Shown one piece after another: positions 1 to 10,904 of a stretch of DNA of 64,000 nt. Made by a program: the position numbers and the translations under genes. The notes under the pieces are model-generated. The model searched no databases, was not told the DNA's origin, and was given only the letters and a program-made list of their open reading frames with translations. Position 1 is the stretch's first letter, and every line of letters starts with the position of its first letter. The DNA is from Neoechinorhynchus agilis (lineage: Eukaryota > Acanthocephala). The stretch spans positions 6,014,001-6,078,000 of the forward strand of contig CM121341.1 of NCBI GenBank assembly GCA_051530055.1, given 5' to 3'.

Positions 1-1266
1 CTCACGGATCTCAAGGCACGGAATGTTCGGGAAAAAGTCGTTTCCAACAAAAAAGCAAAGGAACACCCAGTCGTCGATCGAACGTTCCAATTCTCTTGTA
101 TAGTGGAATTTATTTACACGATAACCACCATCGATTGGAAATGAAGATCGATAAGTTATCACCAAGATTGGGGGATTAAAAATATCAATTTCATTCAGAT
201 GTGCATTATGTGGCTTCTTTTATAGATGGAATTCGACGAAAATCTAATGTAACCCCGGAGAAAAACTTTAATAAAATTGAGCCAATGACTATGATGGTCA
301 TCGAAACACAAGTTCGTCTTTCAAATATTCGCGCAAGATGTCTAGTCGGATCAAAAAAAGGTTGACTTCATCCTCTACTTGAAACGAAGATTCCTCATAT
401 TCAACACCAAGTTCAGTAAGAGTGCCTTCACAAACCTCAAAAGCATGTCCTTTCCGTCCACACAGATCGCAAACTGGAGCTTCATTTGTTACAAATTCTT
501 CTCTAATGATTGTAAAGTGAGGTTCATGAGAAATGAGACCGAGCATTATCAGGTCAGCGTCAGCGCCACACAAACAGTGCTTTGTATTGGGATCGTATCC
601 GGCTTGGCACCTTTGCCTCCTAATAAAATCCATTATTTTATGCTCACCTTCACCCGGAACACTGGAATCAGACAGAATAACTTTTAGACGAGCCCAACCA
701 GGATTACTCTCCAATCGATTGATAATATAAAATCGTAGATATTCTGAAAGGCGCCACATGAACTCCGTTCCAGGTGTAATGCAATTACTATCCAAAATAC
801 CCAATGATTCGGACTCGGGTACCAATTTGCCATCCTCTTCCAGTCGACGCCTCTTTTCTGCAAGCTTCTTTTCTCGCGACAAACGCTCTTCTCCTGCTAC
901 AAAGCGCCGAGCTCGCTGTTGATTGAGTTTGGCCCTAGGCGCTACTCCGTCGACAGCCATGTATAGGAGACGTCTTGGTCTAATCACAGCCATCAACCGA
1001 TCGATATACTTGTAGATCGCGAGAATGATTTCCTCTTCTGATTTTGGAGCAGGTTTATTCGTTGGATGAAAGCACGGGTGAATGATACCGTTCATATCGA
1101 GATAGAGATTATCGAATTCAATGTTATTTGGATTTGGCAAAGTTAAATCAACATCACGGTTGTAGTCAAAATCACTGGGTTGATTATGTTTGTACCGTTC
1201 GTCTGCTCGGGCGAGAATCAATTGATACTTACCGGAAAGCCACCGGAAAAAAGCGGGAACGCCCAT
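1..1266 (-). CDS. XRN2: 5'-3' exoribonuclease 2 (XRN2/Rat1), N-terminal part, runs off window
   Basis: Nuclear 5'-3' exonuclease that degrades the downstream RNA in transcription termination and trims rRNA and snoRNA. Exon 1 (310-1266) encodes 319 residues from the conserved [11 protein letters not shown] start. It carries the metal-binding acidic motifs [21 protein letters not shown] and [10 protein letters not shown], and the XRN2-type CCHC knuckle [14 protein letters not shown] (residues 266-279). An upstream in-frame Met at 1323 exists, but I chose 1266: homology starts there and an acceptor-like TTTCTAG lies 4 nt upstream. Exon 2 covers about 1-216 and contains [18 protein letters not shown], the next conserved block. 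The intron (about 217-309) is the least certain part. The only in-frame AG acceptor adds roughly 37 residues not usual in the family. The C-terminal half lies outside the window. Confidence 0.93.
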
Positions 1267-3040
1267 ATCTCTAGAAATAGGAGAATGGATTGTACGGTAA
1301 AACGAGGATGATTTCATGGTCACTCTTTAGTTATTGATGAGACAGGTTTATAGATTCAAGTGAAGATTCGTAGACAATTGTTTTAATGACCAATGTATAT
1401 TTTCCAAAGGGTTCTTTATTCTTGGTGAAAACTGATGAAACGATGCTTTGCTTTTATAAACGGACAACTAGACTAAAACCATCTTTGTAGTACCTTTGAT
1501 AAAGTTGAATACGAAACCCTTACAAAATTTAGAGATCTAAGCGAGAGGTTGGACCACCGAAATAGGGAATTTTGGAGTTAGCCATTTGCGATATAAGCAA
1601 CTCGGATCATGATCACAACGCATATGCATTAAAATCTCAAATGGTACAAGTGAGCTCGTTAGTATGTCATTAAAAACGAACTTGCTTATTCCGTCAACCA
1701 CAATGAGAGTGTGAAGAAAAGAATATCGCCAAATAAAAGCAATTCAATGTTGTAAAGGAAGAAATACTTCAATTATTGACTTGTTCATCCAAATTTTCCA
1801 ATACCGCTTTTGTAGCGATGTGGTCTAAGAATATAATGTGTGACCTTTTAACTGAGCATCCCCTTAATACGATCAAGATGAGGCTTGTTTGACTCAAAAT
1901 AGTAATAACCGCAAAATCGGGATTCTTTGAGCTATCGCTCTTCTTTTAACCTTCCATCATCTCCCTTCACGAATGTAAATAATCCGATAAACAACTAACA
2001 AAAAAAGGGGAAACTTAGTGCGGCTCTGAAAATAAAAATAGGTACATAAATTGATTTGAAGCTGGAGAAAAAGATAATTTGAAGAGGATTACGTTTTTGA
2101 AAGATAATGGATCTTTCTATGCGAAACGATGAGACATTTCGTCGAAGTGAGCAGTAAAAAAATTCCATTCAAATATAAAAGTTTGATTTGACAATTATGA
2201 AAAAAAGAGGAAACTAAAGGAATCGTCGTCGGTAGCCGCCTCGGATTCGTCTAGGTTTTCTTCTATGTATTCCTGAGTGGGATATCAATCCAATTTGATT
2301 CATTATTTTGTTTGGCATCATAAAAGAACAGCGGGTATTGAGGATTCTAAGCCCGTCCCGCGAATCCGATTTCTTGGTATTGGAAATCAGAATGGTTCAT
2401 GACAAAACTAGAAGTTGAGACGATCATGAGAATTGACGGTTGGTTGGAAAAAAGAGAACTTAATCACATGGCAGGTAAAAAAGGTGATTATGTATTCAAA
2501 CCTTAAAAAGTTCATTTCTGAGAATGTCTAATTGAACAAAAATCCGAAAGCTTGGAGAATATAAAATTATGATCGACTCTTTTTAGGCTTTATTTACAAA
2601 AGATAGCACAGTGACCGTTAGTAGTGTGATAAAAAATAATCGTTACAACAAAATGACGATATAGTTGTGTACTGTGAATCACTGAACATCATCAAAATTA
2701 CTTCGATTTTATTCAATGAACGAAATTATCTATGTTCTTTATAGAAAACACATTAGTTTTTAAAAATGAGATAAAACGTATTAAAGAGCGCAACTTTCTA
2801 CCAAATTTGTACTTTTCATTTATGGATTGTACGGCGCAATGATTTTCTAAAGTTCACAAAGTTTTGGGCTTCAAATTTTATAAGCACAAGAAACTACTGC
2901 CAAGATCAAGATGAGAAAGCGGCATAAAATTGCTACGAAAATTTATCTGAGACTTAACAAGGAAATTAGGATGGAATTTAGTGTTTATAAGTTTAGAAAA
3001 AGTGCAAGTCAGAATCGCATGTTTGTTTTTCGTCAAAGAT
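1267..3040. other. Intergenic, no gene supported
   Basis: AT-rich spacer between the divergent end of XRN2 and the 3' end of the palmitoyltransferase gene. The only item of note is a short arginine-rich minus-strand reading frame (2214-2321, 35 codons) with no recognised family. I see no RNA gene or repeat. Confidence 0.6.
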
Positions 3041-4123
3041 TTACACGGTAAACGGAGATTCCACTTCGCTCTTCCCAGTAAATTTGGCTGCTTCTTCGAT
3101 GGACAGGATTGAAGGCCAGATCACGATTCTAAACATGTGATACTTGTTCCTTGCGAATAAGAAGTAAAGCCAATTTTTCGTAAAGCCAAGATCGAATCGA
3201 TTAAATCCGAATGGCACAGTGTTTGGAATGGAGAACTCCAGCGTAGTGACGTTCCTCGAGATGAGGTAAGCATGAAAAATTGTGAATAGGATAAGTGCGA
3301 ACGATGCAACGAAGCATATGAGAAAGCAAAGAAAAGTGGCGAACGGCATAAATTTTGATCCACTTCCTGGAGCGTAAGTTGGGTTTGTCAAGAAAGGGAG
3401 AGTGTATACTGCCCATCCAGAATAAAGTCCATCGGAGATGTAGGGTTTATAGACGAGAGGAAAGTATAAAAAGAAGCCAACGACGTACACGTACGTAGCC
3501 CCGATTGCCATATAGAAAGTGAATAAAAAGAAATATCGGTGATTTAGAAAGCCAACGCAGTTGTTGATCCAAGGACAGTGATGATCCATTCGAAGAATAC
3601 ATCGGTCGCACATTGAGCAATGATGAGTTCGAGCAGGCTTAAAGTAACCGACAGGGACGCACGATGTGTTATTCGAAGGAACTTTACACTTTACAAGTCA
3701 CCGTTAACCTCTTCTAGATTCCCCCATGAGGTAAACGAGCGAGTCTATGCAAATACTTGGATCTTTGAATGCTGGATCAAATGGACGTAAGCATTTTCGT
3801 GGGTACCCTGGGTCAGTTTGAATCGCCATGTAGTAGTTAAACGCGATATTCACAAGTAGCCAATGACCCATGACGATTATAGTTGCGAATTTGAAAATAT
3901 GGATTTGTTGATATAAGAAAGGAAGGACTTCTGCGTAGAAAACGTAGACGGTGAGTCCAATGAGACCAACAGCGATGACCACTAGAAGTGGACCAATCAA
4001 TGTTACTGCGCGAATTCCAAGGCTACTCAATATTTCGATCACGACTTCCGTAAAAATGTTCAGGAATGGGGACACCTTATTACGTTTGAATTGATTTAAT
4101 TTAAATGTGAACTGTCTATACAT
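3041..4123 (-). CDS. ZDHHC16: DHHC palmitoyltransferase, ZDHHC16-like
   Basis: Membrane S-acyltransferase that attaches palmitate to cysteines of ER/Golgi proteins. Two exons are supported: 3737-4123 (129 codons) and 3041-3688 (216 codons including stop). They are separated by a 48-bp GT-AG intron with matching phase 0, giving 344 aa (human ZDHHC16 is about 377). Exon 1 holds two membrane segments and ends in the AIQTDPGYP stretch that precedes the catalytic domain. Exon 2 holds the zinc-binding [17 protein letters not shown], then DHHCPW with the catalytic Cys (DHHC at about residues 164-167), [13 protein letters not shown], and two further membrane segments. The ISR..TTLEF and NW..F motifs after the last helix match ZDHHC16 better than other DHHC members. 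Without the intron, two in-frame stops would separate the halves, so the splice is well motivated. Its exact donor is inferred. Confidence 0.9.
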
Positions 4124-4411
4124 CCTTTGCTGCTCGTTGAGTAAAACGAAGGAGGCGTGTCTTGAAAAGTAGTCAGTCGACGCGAAACTTTGTACTCATT
4201 CCTTCACTACATAAAAGTTCATGCGTTCGTTTAGAAAACTAAAAGAAATCTTAGTTGTTTGAATGATTACCATTTTCATAGTGCACCGCGGGACCCCCCA
4301 CACACACATCTATAAAAACTATTAAATCACTAATCGATGAATATTAAGATGTTTTCCTTTAGCAATCCTAACAATCATGAGATTTAAGGGATATTTCATG
4401 ATGATTTTAAA

Positions 4412-6678
4412 ATTAACGCTAAAAATGGCCAACCCAACCTAAAAAACAGGTCTGTCGACGTTTCGATCACTCATCTACAATTTCAAATCACCAGGAAACT
4501 ATGCAACATCCTTTTAGATTTTGATGGGACGCATTTTGTTGAGAAGGAGCAAATGTTCTTGAGACCTGGCACACATCTCTGTGGCCAACACAATGAAAAG
4601 CAATAAAGCGACACCGTAAAATTGCCTGCCAGCGATGTAGTTGAAATCAATAGAAAAAAACGATGGATTAACGCTAAAAATGGCCAACCCAACCTAAAAA
4701 ACAGGTCTGTCGACGTTTCGATCACTCATCTACAATTTCAAATCACCAGGAAACTATGCAACATCCTTTTAGATTTTGATGGGACGCATTTTGTTGAGAA
4801 GGAGCCAAATCTTGGAAGGCGTTTTGTTCTTGAGGCCTGGCACACATCTCTGTGGCCAACACAATGAAAAGCAATAAAGCGACACCGTAAAATTGCCTGC
4901 CAGCGATGTAGTTGAAATCAATAGAAAAAACGATGGATTAACGCTAAAAATGGCCAACCCAACCTAAAAAACAGGTCTGTCGACGTTTCGATCACTCATC
5001 TACAATTTCAAATCACCAGGAAACTATGCAACATCCTTTTAGATTTTGATGGGACGCATTTTGTTGAGAAGGAGCCAAATCTTGGAAGGCGTTTTGTTCT
5101 TGAGGCCTGGCACACATCTCTGTGGCCAACACAATGAAAAGCAATAAAGCGACACCGTAAAATTGCCTGCCAGCGATGTAGTTGAAATCAATAGAAAAAA
5201 CGATGGATTAACGCTAAAAATGGCCAACCCAACCTAAAAAACAGGTCTGTCGACGTTTCGATCACTCATCTACAATTTCAAATCACCAGGAAACTATGCA
5301 ACATCCTTTTAGATTTTGATGGGACGCATTTTGTTGAGAAGGAGCCAAATCTTGGAAGGCGTTTTGTTCTTGAGGCCTGGCACACATCTCTGTGGCCAAC
5401 ACAATGAAAAGCAATAAAGCGACACCGTAAAATTGCCTGCCAGCGATGTAGTTGAAATCAATAGAAAAAACGATGGATTAACGCTAAAAATGGCCAACCC
5501 AACCTAAAAAACAGGTCTGTCGACGTTTCGATCACTCATCTACAATTTCAAATCACCAGGAAACTATGCAACATCCTTTTAGATTTTGATGGGACGCATT
5601 TTGTTGAGAAGGAGCCAAATCTTGGAAGGCGTTTTGTTCTTGAGGCCTGGCACACATCTCTGTGGCCAATACAATGAAAAGCAATAAAGCGACACCGTAA
5701 AATTGCCTGCCAGCGATGTAGTTGAAATCAATAGAAAAAACGATGGATTAACGCTAAAAATGGCCAACCCAACCTAAAAAACAGGTCTGTCGACGTTTCG
5801 ATCACTCATCTACAATTTCAAATCACCAGGAAACTATGCAACATCCTTTTAGATTTTGATGGGACGCATTTTGTTGAGAAGGAGCCAAATCTTGGAAGGC
5901 GTTTTGTTCTTGAGGCCTGGCACACATCTCTGTGGCCAACACAATGAAAAGCAATAAAGCGACACCGTAAAATTGCCTGCCAGCGATGTAGTTGAAATCA
6001 ATAGAAAAAACGATGGATTAACGCTAAAAATGGCCAACCCAACCTAAAAAACAGGTCTGTCGACGTTTCGATCACTCATCTACAATTTCAAATCACCAGG
6101 AAACTATGCAACATCCTTTTAGATTTTGATGGGACGCATTTTGTTGAGAAGGAGCCAAATCTTGGAAGGCGTTTTGTTCTTGAGGCCTGGCACACATCTC
6201 TGTGGCCAACACAATGAAAAGCAATAAAGCGACACCGTAAAATTGCCTGCCAGCGATGTAGTTGAAATCAATAGAAAAAACGATGGATTAACGCTAAAAA
6301 TGGCCAACCCAACCTAAAAAACAGGTCTGTCGACGTTTCGATCACTCATCTACAATTTCAAATCACCAGGAAACTATGCAACATCCTTTTAGATTTTGAT
6401 GGGACGCATTTTGTTGAGAAGGAGCCAAATCTTGGAAGGCGTTTTGTTCTTGAGGCCTGGCGCACATCTCTGTGGCCAATACAATGAAAAGCAATAAAGC
6501 GACACCGTAAAATTGCCTGCCAGCGATGTAGTTGAAATCAATAGAAAAAACGATGGATTAACGCTAAAAATGGCCAACCCAACCTAAAAAACAGGTCTGT
6601 CGACGTTTCGATCACTCATCTACAATTTCAAATCACCAGGAAACTATGCAACATCCTCACAATGAAAAGCAATAAAGT
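4412..6678. repeat. 270-bp tandem satellite, 8 full units plus a partial unit
   Basis: Units start at 4412, 4667, 4937, 5207, 5477, 5747, 6017, 6287 and 6557, each with ATTAACGCTAAAAATGG. The first unit is 255 bp because it lacks a short stretch after GAGCAAATG. The last is truncated and jumps from GCAACATCCT to CACAATGAAAAG. Internal units are nearly identical base for base. Units at 5477 and 6287 share a C-to-T change (CCAATACAATG). Such homogeneity indicates recent unequal crossover or rolling-circle spread. The repeated 62-codon minus-strand frames are by-products of the repeat. Confidence 0.97.
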
Positions 6679-7177
6679 GAATTTCTTTTTTTTTCAAAGC
6701 GCTCAAAATCTAATGTTCTTGCGATTTTTGAAAAGTTGTAAGTACAGGATTCTTAAAAAAAGAACCATTTGAGTATTGGACATGATGAATGGATATTTAC
6801 TACCGAGTATTCTGGCACAGATTCGATGCAATTATTTGTGAATAACAAATTTTGGTGGCAAGAGCCAATAAATTGTGCATTCGATTTCAACATTGCTGGT
6901 TTGTTCTTTTAAAATATGAGAATTATAGAAATATTGAAGAGACGAACTCGTTCGGACCCTCATTAAAAGTGATACAAAAGCGTCAAAATAAGACAGGAAG
7001 AATTAATCTTCGGATTGTTTGATTAAATCGGTCTGAGACCTGAATTTATGTTTAAGAGCTGCCCGAATTTGTCTTCAATTTTAGGATGTGTTTTGGGCTC
7101 CAAAAAGGATCAGCTAAAAGCTCCGCCGTTGATTCATGGCATTTTGTATACAATGACACTCGATGTGTACGACGTTT
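6679..7177. other. Intergenic, nothing recognised
   Basis: A spacer of about 500 bp between the satellite edge and the end of the zinc transporter gene. No reading frame, RNA gene or repeat stands out. It should contain the 3' UTR of the minus-strand transporter, though no AATAAA is visible close to that stop codon. Confidence 0.6.
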
Positions 7178-8563
7178 TTAGGCTTGTGGTGTTTTAGATT
7201 CCTCCTCCTCGTTGTTGGCCATTGATCTTTGAATGACCTCTGATGATTCAGCGTTTGTAGAACCGTTATTAACGTCACAGCAACTCTGTTGAGCGCACTG
7301 TTGGTCTTGACAAGACAAGAGACAAGTCAAATCTTCACATTCGCCGTTTTCCCATTCGATTTGAATAGTGGTCGAATGAATCCCTCGTTTGTGAAAAAAC
7401 TGTTTCATTGCACTCGCTACGGACATGTAATTGGCCAAATTAGTCCGTTTTACATGAGCTGAGGTGATTATCTTGTCGTCGTTGAGCTGCCACACATGAA
7501 ATTCATGGATACTTTGTATTTCTGGAATCTCAGTCAAGAGTTCTTTTTGCAGTTCAGTCGTACTAAGATGTGCCGGAACCGTCTGAAGTAAAATTAGTGC
7601 AGACCGTTTCAACAAACCGACAGTTGTTGAGGTTATTATGAGTCCAATAACAATACTGAGACTAGGATCAATGTATCGGACCCAATGAGGTTTAGTGACC
7701 TCTCCGTTTACATCAACAACCGGCACGTACTTTGTCAATAAGGCACTTGCAATAACAACCAGTGAACCGAGAGCATCTCCAAGCACGTGAAGAAATACTC
7801 CTTTTATATTCATATTTCCTCTCTTTGAACGTCGATTACTCTCTTGTTGATCGGATGACGATATCTCTACAGTAGGAGGCATTTGAATCTGTACATCGTG
7901 AGGCTCTGTGGTCTTTTTTTGATTACTACCTTCACCATTAGCTACGAGATCGTCTATCGCTCTATTGATTGTCTGATCGACAAAATAATGCCTTCCTGTT
8001 CCATGATCTCCTCCAATCACCTCATTAAGAGTAGCCTGCATTAATGGGTCATTTCTGAAATTGACATCGCTCTCTTTTGCTCGATCTTCGGCGACTAAAT
8101 GAGCAGTGGTTTCCGTTCGCGGTCTCCGGTTAAGTTTCCCATGAGAATGATTGTGGCCAGAAGCTCCTGATGCAAACATCACCATACCTATCACATTGAT
8201 GACAAGCCCGATTCCACCGACAATGAGTACTTTGTCGGCATCAGTAATCTCCTCCGGCTCGATGAATCGTCTTAGAGCGTCGGTAAATATAGTGAAACAC
8301 AACGTTAACAAGATGACTGCGTTCACGAGAGCTCCCACGATTTCCGTTCGAATCCATCCAAACGTGTTCTTGGACGAGCGTTTCCGTTTTGCGATCCGAA
8401 TTGCACTCAAGGCTACTATGAGTGCGATCAAGTCCGAAAGCATGTGAAACGAGTCCGCAACTAATGCCAATGAATCTGTTATGTGGCCAGTTATGAACTC
8501 AACCAAGAAGTATCCGGTCACCATCACAATCATCACCACAAGACGGACCGTGTGAGAAAACAT
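7178..8563 (-). CDS. SLC30A1: Zinc exporter of the CDF family, ZnT1 (SLC30A1)-like
   Basis: Proton-coupled zinc efflux at the plasma membrane. A single 461-codon exon spans the full family length (human ZnT1 is 507 aa). It shows six hydrophobic segments. The zinc site in the second helix is ADSFHMLSD (D37, H40, D44) and the matching helix-V pair is FLHVLGDALG (H259, D263). A His-containing loop (GHNHSHGK) and a long hydrophilic insert lie between helices IV and V. The cytosolic C-terminal domain contains HEFHVWQLNDDKI and GIHSTTIQIEWENG. It is followed by the cysteine cluster CLLSCQDQQCAQQSCCD, which corresponds to the cysteine-rich tail typical of ZnT1. The start at 8563 has a GTTTTAG acceptor-like site 18 nt upstream (8582-8583). 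The nematode counterpart would be cdf-1. Confidence 0.95.
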   Translation of the reverse strand: MFSHTVRLVVMIVMVTGYFLVEFITGHITDSLALVADSFHMLSDLIALIVALSAIRIAKRKRSSKNTFGWIRTEIVGALVNAVILLTLCFTIFTDALRRFIEPEEITDADKVLIVGGIGLVINVIGMVMFASGASGHNHSHGKLNRRPRTETTAHLVAEDRAKESDVNFRNDPLMQATLNEVIGGDHGTGRHYFVDQTINRAIDDLVANGEGSNQKKTTEPHDVQIQMPPTVEISSSDQQESNRRSKRGNMNIKGVFLHVLGDALGSLVVIASALLTKYVPVVDVNGEVTKPHWVRYIDPSLSIVIGLIITSTTVGLLKRSALILLQTVPAHLSTTELQKELLTEIPEIQSIHEFHVWQLNDDKIITSAHVKRTNLANYMSVASAMKQFFHKRGIHSTTIQIEWENGECEDLTCLLSCQDQQCAQQSCCDVNNGSTNAESSEVIQRSMANNEEEESKTPQA

Positions 8564-9568
8564 TGCGGCTTTTTTCGGCGTCTAAAACAAGTGTTCATTT
8601 TTGGATGAGTCCTAGTGAACGATAGAGAGAGAGAGAATGTCTTCTTCTAGTAAAATAGTTGCATTCGGGAGGAGACACGCGGCGCTCCTCAGAAATGACT
8701 CATTCGCTTCTAAGAAAAAGATGATTGTGTGTGAGAGGTTTCATCTAATTGCGATACCAGTGTCGAAGAATCGAACTCATTATTGATCGATAATGCAATA
8801 ACATGTGAGAGAAAATCCTTCAAAAGAGTTAGTGTTTCCAAAAACGAGAGAGAGAGAAGGGACCGGTCGTTGTATTCGACATAAAAGCAAATTCCTCTTT
8901 TTCGACTTAGTTATCCGGAGAACATCTCCAACTCTGAAACACTCTGATCATCATAATCCCTCACCGAGCTCACCGAAAAAACTATTTTGTTGAGATGTTT
9001 CCAAAAACGAGAGAGAGAGAGAAGGGACCGGTCGTTGTAAATTGTTTCGAACCGTTTTCGAAAAGAGTTGCTCCTATTTTCCCCTTTTGAAATATCTCAT
9101 ACAATTTTTTGTGAACTCGCGAAAATTTCACATTGTGTCAGAAGATGGAAGGTTAAAAGTTCTTCTTTTTTTCTGAAGTTGAATGGAAAGTCTGCTACAA
9201 CAGGAAGAAGTATTTCTCAGATCTACTGGTATTTATTCTCGAAAAACAAGCATTCCTTCTGGTCATTGAACTGTTAAATATTATTGTAGCCTTGACCTGT
9301 TGTTTACTTCAAGGGTGCTCTTACGGATTCCCACGTCTTCCTTCTGGTATCTAACGATCACCGCGGATTTTTATATTTGAAAAAGGTTCAAGAAACACTG
9401 CAAAAAGGCTTTCAACCGTTATCCGCCATCACATTGGTGCGTTTCTCTAATTACGTCACTGTGAGCATTCTTCCGTGTAGCAAACGATGACCATTATTTT
9501 TGAACGGGAAAAATCGTGATAAAATGGCGTGATGTTGAAAAATCCAATGTGCAAATTTTGGAAGAACG
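8564..9568. other. Intergenic with GA-rich tracts, no gene supported
   Basis: Upstream region of the zinc transporter. It holds the duplicated GA-rich segment described separately and several short frames without family features. No promoter element can be named with confidence. Confidence 0.5.
8834..9039 (+). repeat. Duplicated 41-bp GA-rich segment
   Basis: The segment CCAAAAACGAGAGAGAGA followed by GAAGGGACCGGTCGTTGTA occurs at 8834-8874 and again at 8998-9039. The copies differ by one GA unit and one T. They are direct repeats about 165 bp apart in non-coding DNA. Confidence 0.85.
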
Positions 9569-9766
9569 CGTTTACAAGAGCGGCTGAGTGCTGCTGTCGA
9601 GCCGGTGCAGGAAGTGATAGCCAAAAGAAGAATGCGATGGTTCCATTATGTCGAGCAACGAGCGGAAGACGATTGGATAAAGAGCGTCTGAAGCCAAGGA
9701 GAAGCGGGGAAGGCCGAAAAAATCATGGAAAGTGTGATGGAGAATGTAAGACGATCGGATGAAGTT
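9569..9766 (+). mobile_element. Decayed LINE reverse-transcriptase C-terminal remnant
   Basis: Translation from 9569 gives a stretch ending KRRMRWFHYVEQRAEDDWIK. This resembles the 'RRLRWFGHV' segment found downstream of the reverse transcriptase domain in RTE-like and related non-LTR retrotransposons. After an in-frame stop the expected continuation appears in another frame (KRGRPKKSWK), then in a third (MENVRRSDEV). At least two frameshifts and a stop therefore mark this as an old fragment of about 200 bp. No 5' part or poly(A) tail is recognised. The match is from memory of the family. Confidence 0.7.
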
Positions 9767-10115
9767 TGATTTTTGAGGACAAGCTGACAAAGCGACCTCT
9801 CTCTCTACTATGAGAGAGAGAGAAAGTGAAGATTGGATGAAAAAAGAAGACAAAATTTTGATTTGCGCCAAATCGATTGGTTTCGCTAGTTTTAGAGTGG
9901 GAACTATAGATTTGTACGGTCCATTAGTGAAAAAACTCAATTTTTTCGCACTCGCTCGTCGAGGCCAACTCCCATACCTGATTTCGTTTTCGCGCAATGC
10001 TTTGTTTCGGCAACAGTCCCTTAAAAAAAGCGTTCGATGTCAAAGTGCCCAATTTTGATCCAGTCGACTGATAGAAATAAAAAAAAATTAGAGTCAATTA
10101 CGACGAAGGAGATTT
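9767..10115. other. Intergenic, nothing recognised
   Basis: Short spacer holding a small GA run (about 9800-9825) and an uncharacterised plus-strand frame (9810-10058). The frame has no start context or family similarity that I can see. Confidence 0.5.
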
Positions 10116-10121
10116 TTTATT
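10116..10121 (-). promoter_or_regulatory. Poly(A) signal of C1D
   Basis: AATAAA on the minus strand, about 12 nt after the C1D stop codon. The 3' UTR is therefore very short. Confidence 0.7.
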
Positions 10122-10132
10122 TAAGAACGAAT

Positions 10133-10761
10133 CTAATCGACCGTATCGTCTTCGTCCATTTGATCATCATCGCTTTCTATAGAAAATGATGGAGTTTAGA
10201 GTGAGTGCTGCGCAAATGAGACAACTCACGGCTATCTTCGACGTCTGCCGTCCAAAGAGCATGTCTTATAATGCGATCAGCGACAGCGGCATTCACTCGA
10301 GGCTGTACTCGACCGCCACTGTTCATCACATTGGCCACTTCCGTTATGCGAGCGAATTGACCTTTGACCCTTTGCTAATGGCGATGTCGACCACTGTGAC
10401 AAATTTATCACTTACGATTTCTCCGGGCATTTGAGTTTCCTTCACATCGATCCCAGTACACATCATGTAAGCTAACGGCAATTCACATTTAAAAAGAAAA
10501 ATAGAGCAAACTGACCCCAAAATCCGCAGTTCATAGCGAACATAACCGTTGCTTCCATCTTCACCCGATCAACCGAACTCAAAGACTGCGTCAGACTCTC
10601 ATATGAGACGCTGAGAATTGTTTCAACTAATACAAGGATTTTTCGCCCCCCCTCCCACAACGAAATTCCTTGCCGTCTAAATTCTCAAATTTCCTGACGG
10701 TGTCGCGAAAAGACGTCAAATCGTCCATTGTCTTATCGTCATCAAACGTTTTTTTATCCAT
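10133..10761 (-). CDS. C1D: C1D/Rrp47 nuclear exosome cofactor
   Basis: Nucleic-acid-binding cofactor (Sas10/C1D family) that bridges Rrp6 of the nuclear exosome to RNA substrates in rRNA and snoRNA processing. I rebuilt five exons: 10662-10761, 10516-10626, 10416-10471, 10230-10374 and 10133-10176. Introns are 35, 44, 41 and 53 bp, all GT-AG. Exon lengths sum to 456 nt, giving 151 aa (human C1D is 141). All phases agree. Family landmarks are LSSVDRVKMEATVMFAMNCG, then FWAYMMCTGID (compare FWVYLATQGVN), and the C-terminal RIIRHALW (compare FVKNALW). It ends in an acidic tail, DSQSDDDQMDEDDTVD. The start at MDKKTF fits the family length; a longer in-frame start at 10842 is possible. No acceptor-like AG precedes this ATG. 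The 35-bp intron is unusually short and G-rich. Confidence 0.88.
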
Positions 10762-10904
10762 TCGGACAAGCACGCCAATGAAGAACAGTTCAAAGGTTCT
10801 TGCACGGACACTTGAAACCCGGAAGAATCGTGGTGACGACATGAGTTAATCTCGTTGTGTGCGTTAGGCAAGGTGGTGTTTTAGTTTAAACCGTCCAGTC
10901 GTGA
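10762..10904. promoter_or_regulatory. Divergent promoter region between C1D and the TBC GAP gene
   Basis: Only 143 bp separate the two start codons (10761 on minus, 10905 on plus), so both genes must use this interval or initiate inside each other's first exons. A GTTTTAG acceptor-like site (AG at 10883-10884) precedes the plus-strand ATG. No TATA box is evident. Confidence 0.6.

Noticed and set aside
2214-2321. 35-codon arginine-rich minus-strand frame (RRKPRRIRGGYRRRFL)
   Set aside because: Short, no family, no acceptor or conserved context; could be chance.
4483-6577. Repeated 62-codon minus-strand frames
   Set aside because: One identical frame per 270-bp satellite unit; a by-product of the repeat.
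10186-10434. 82-codon plus-strand frame
   Set aside because: Antisense of C1D exons 3-4.
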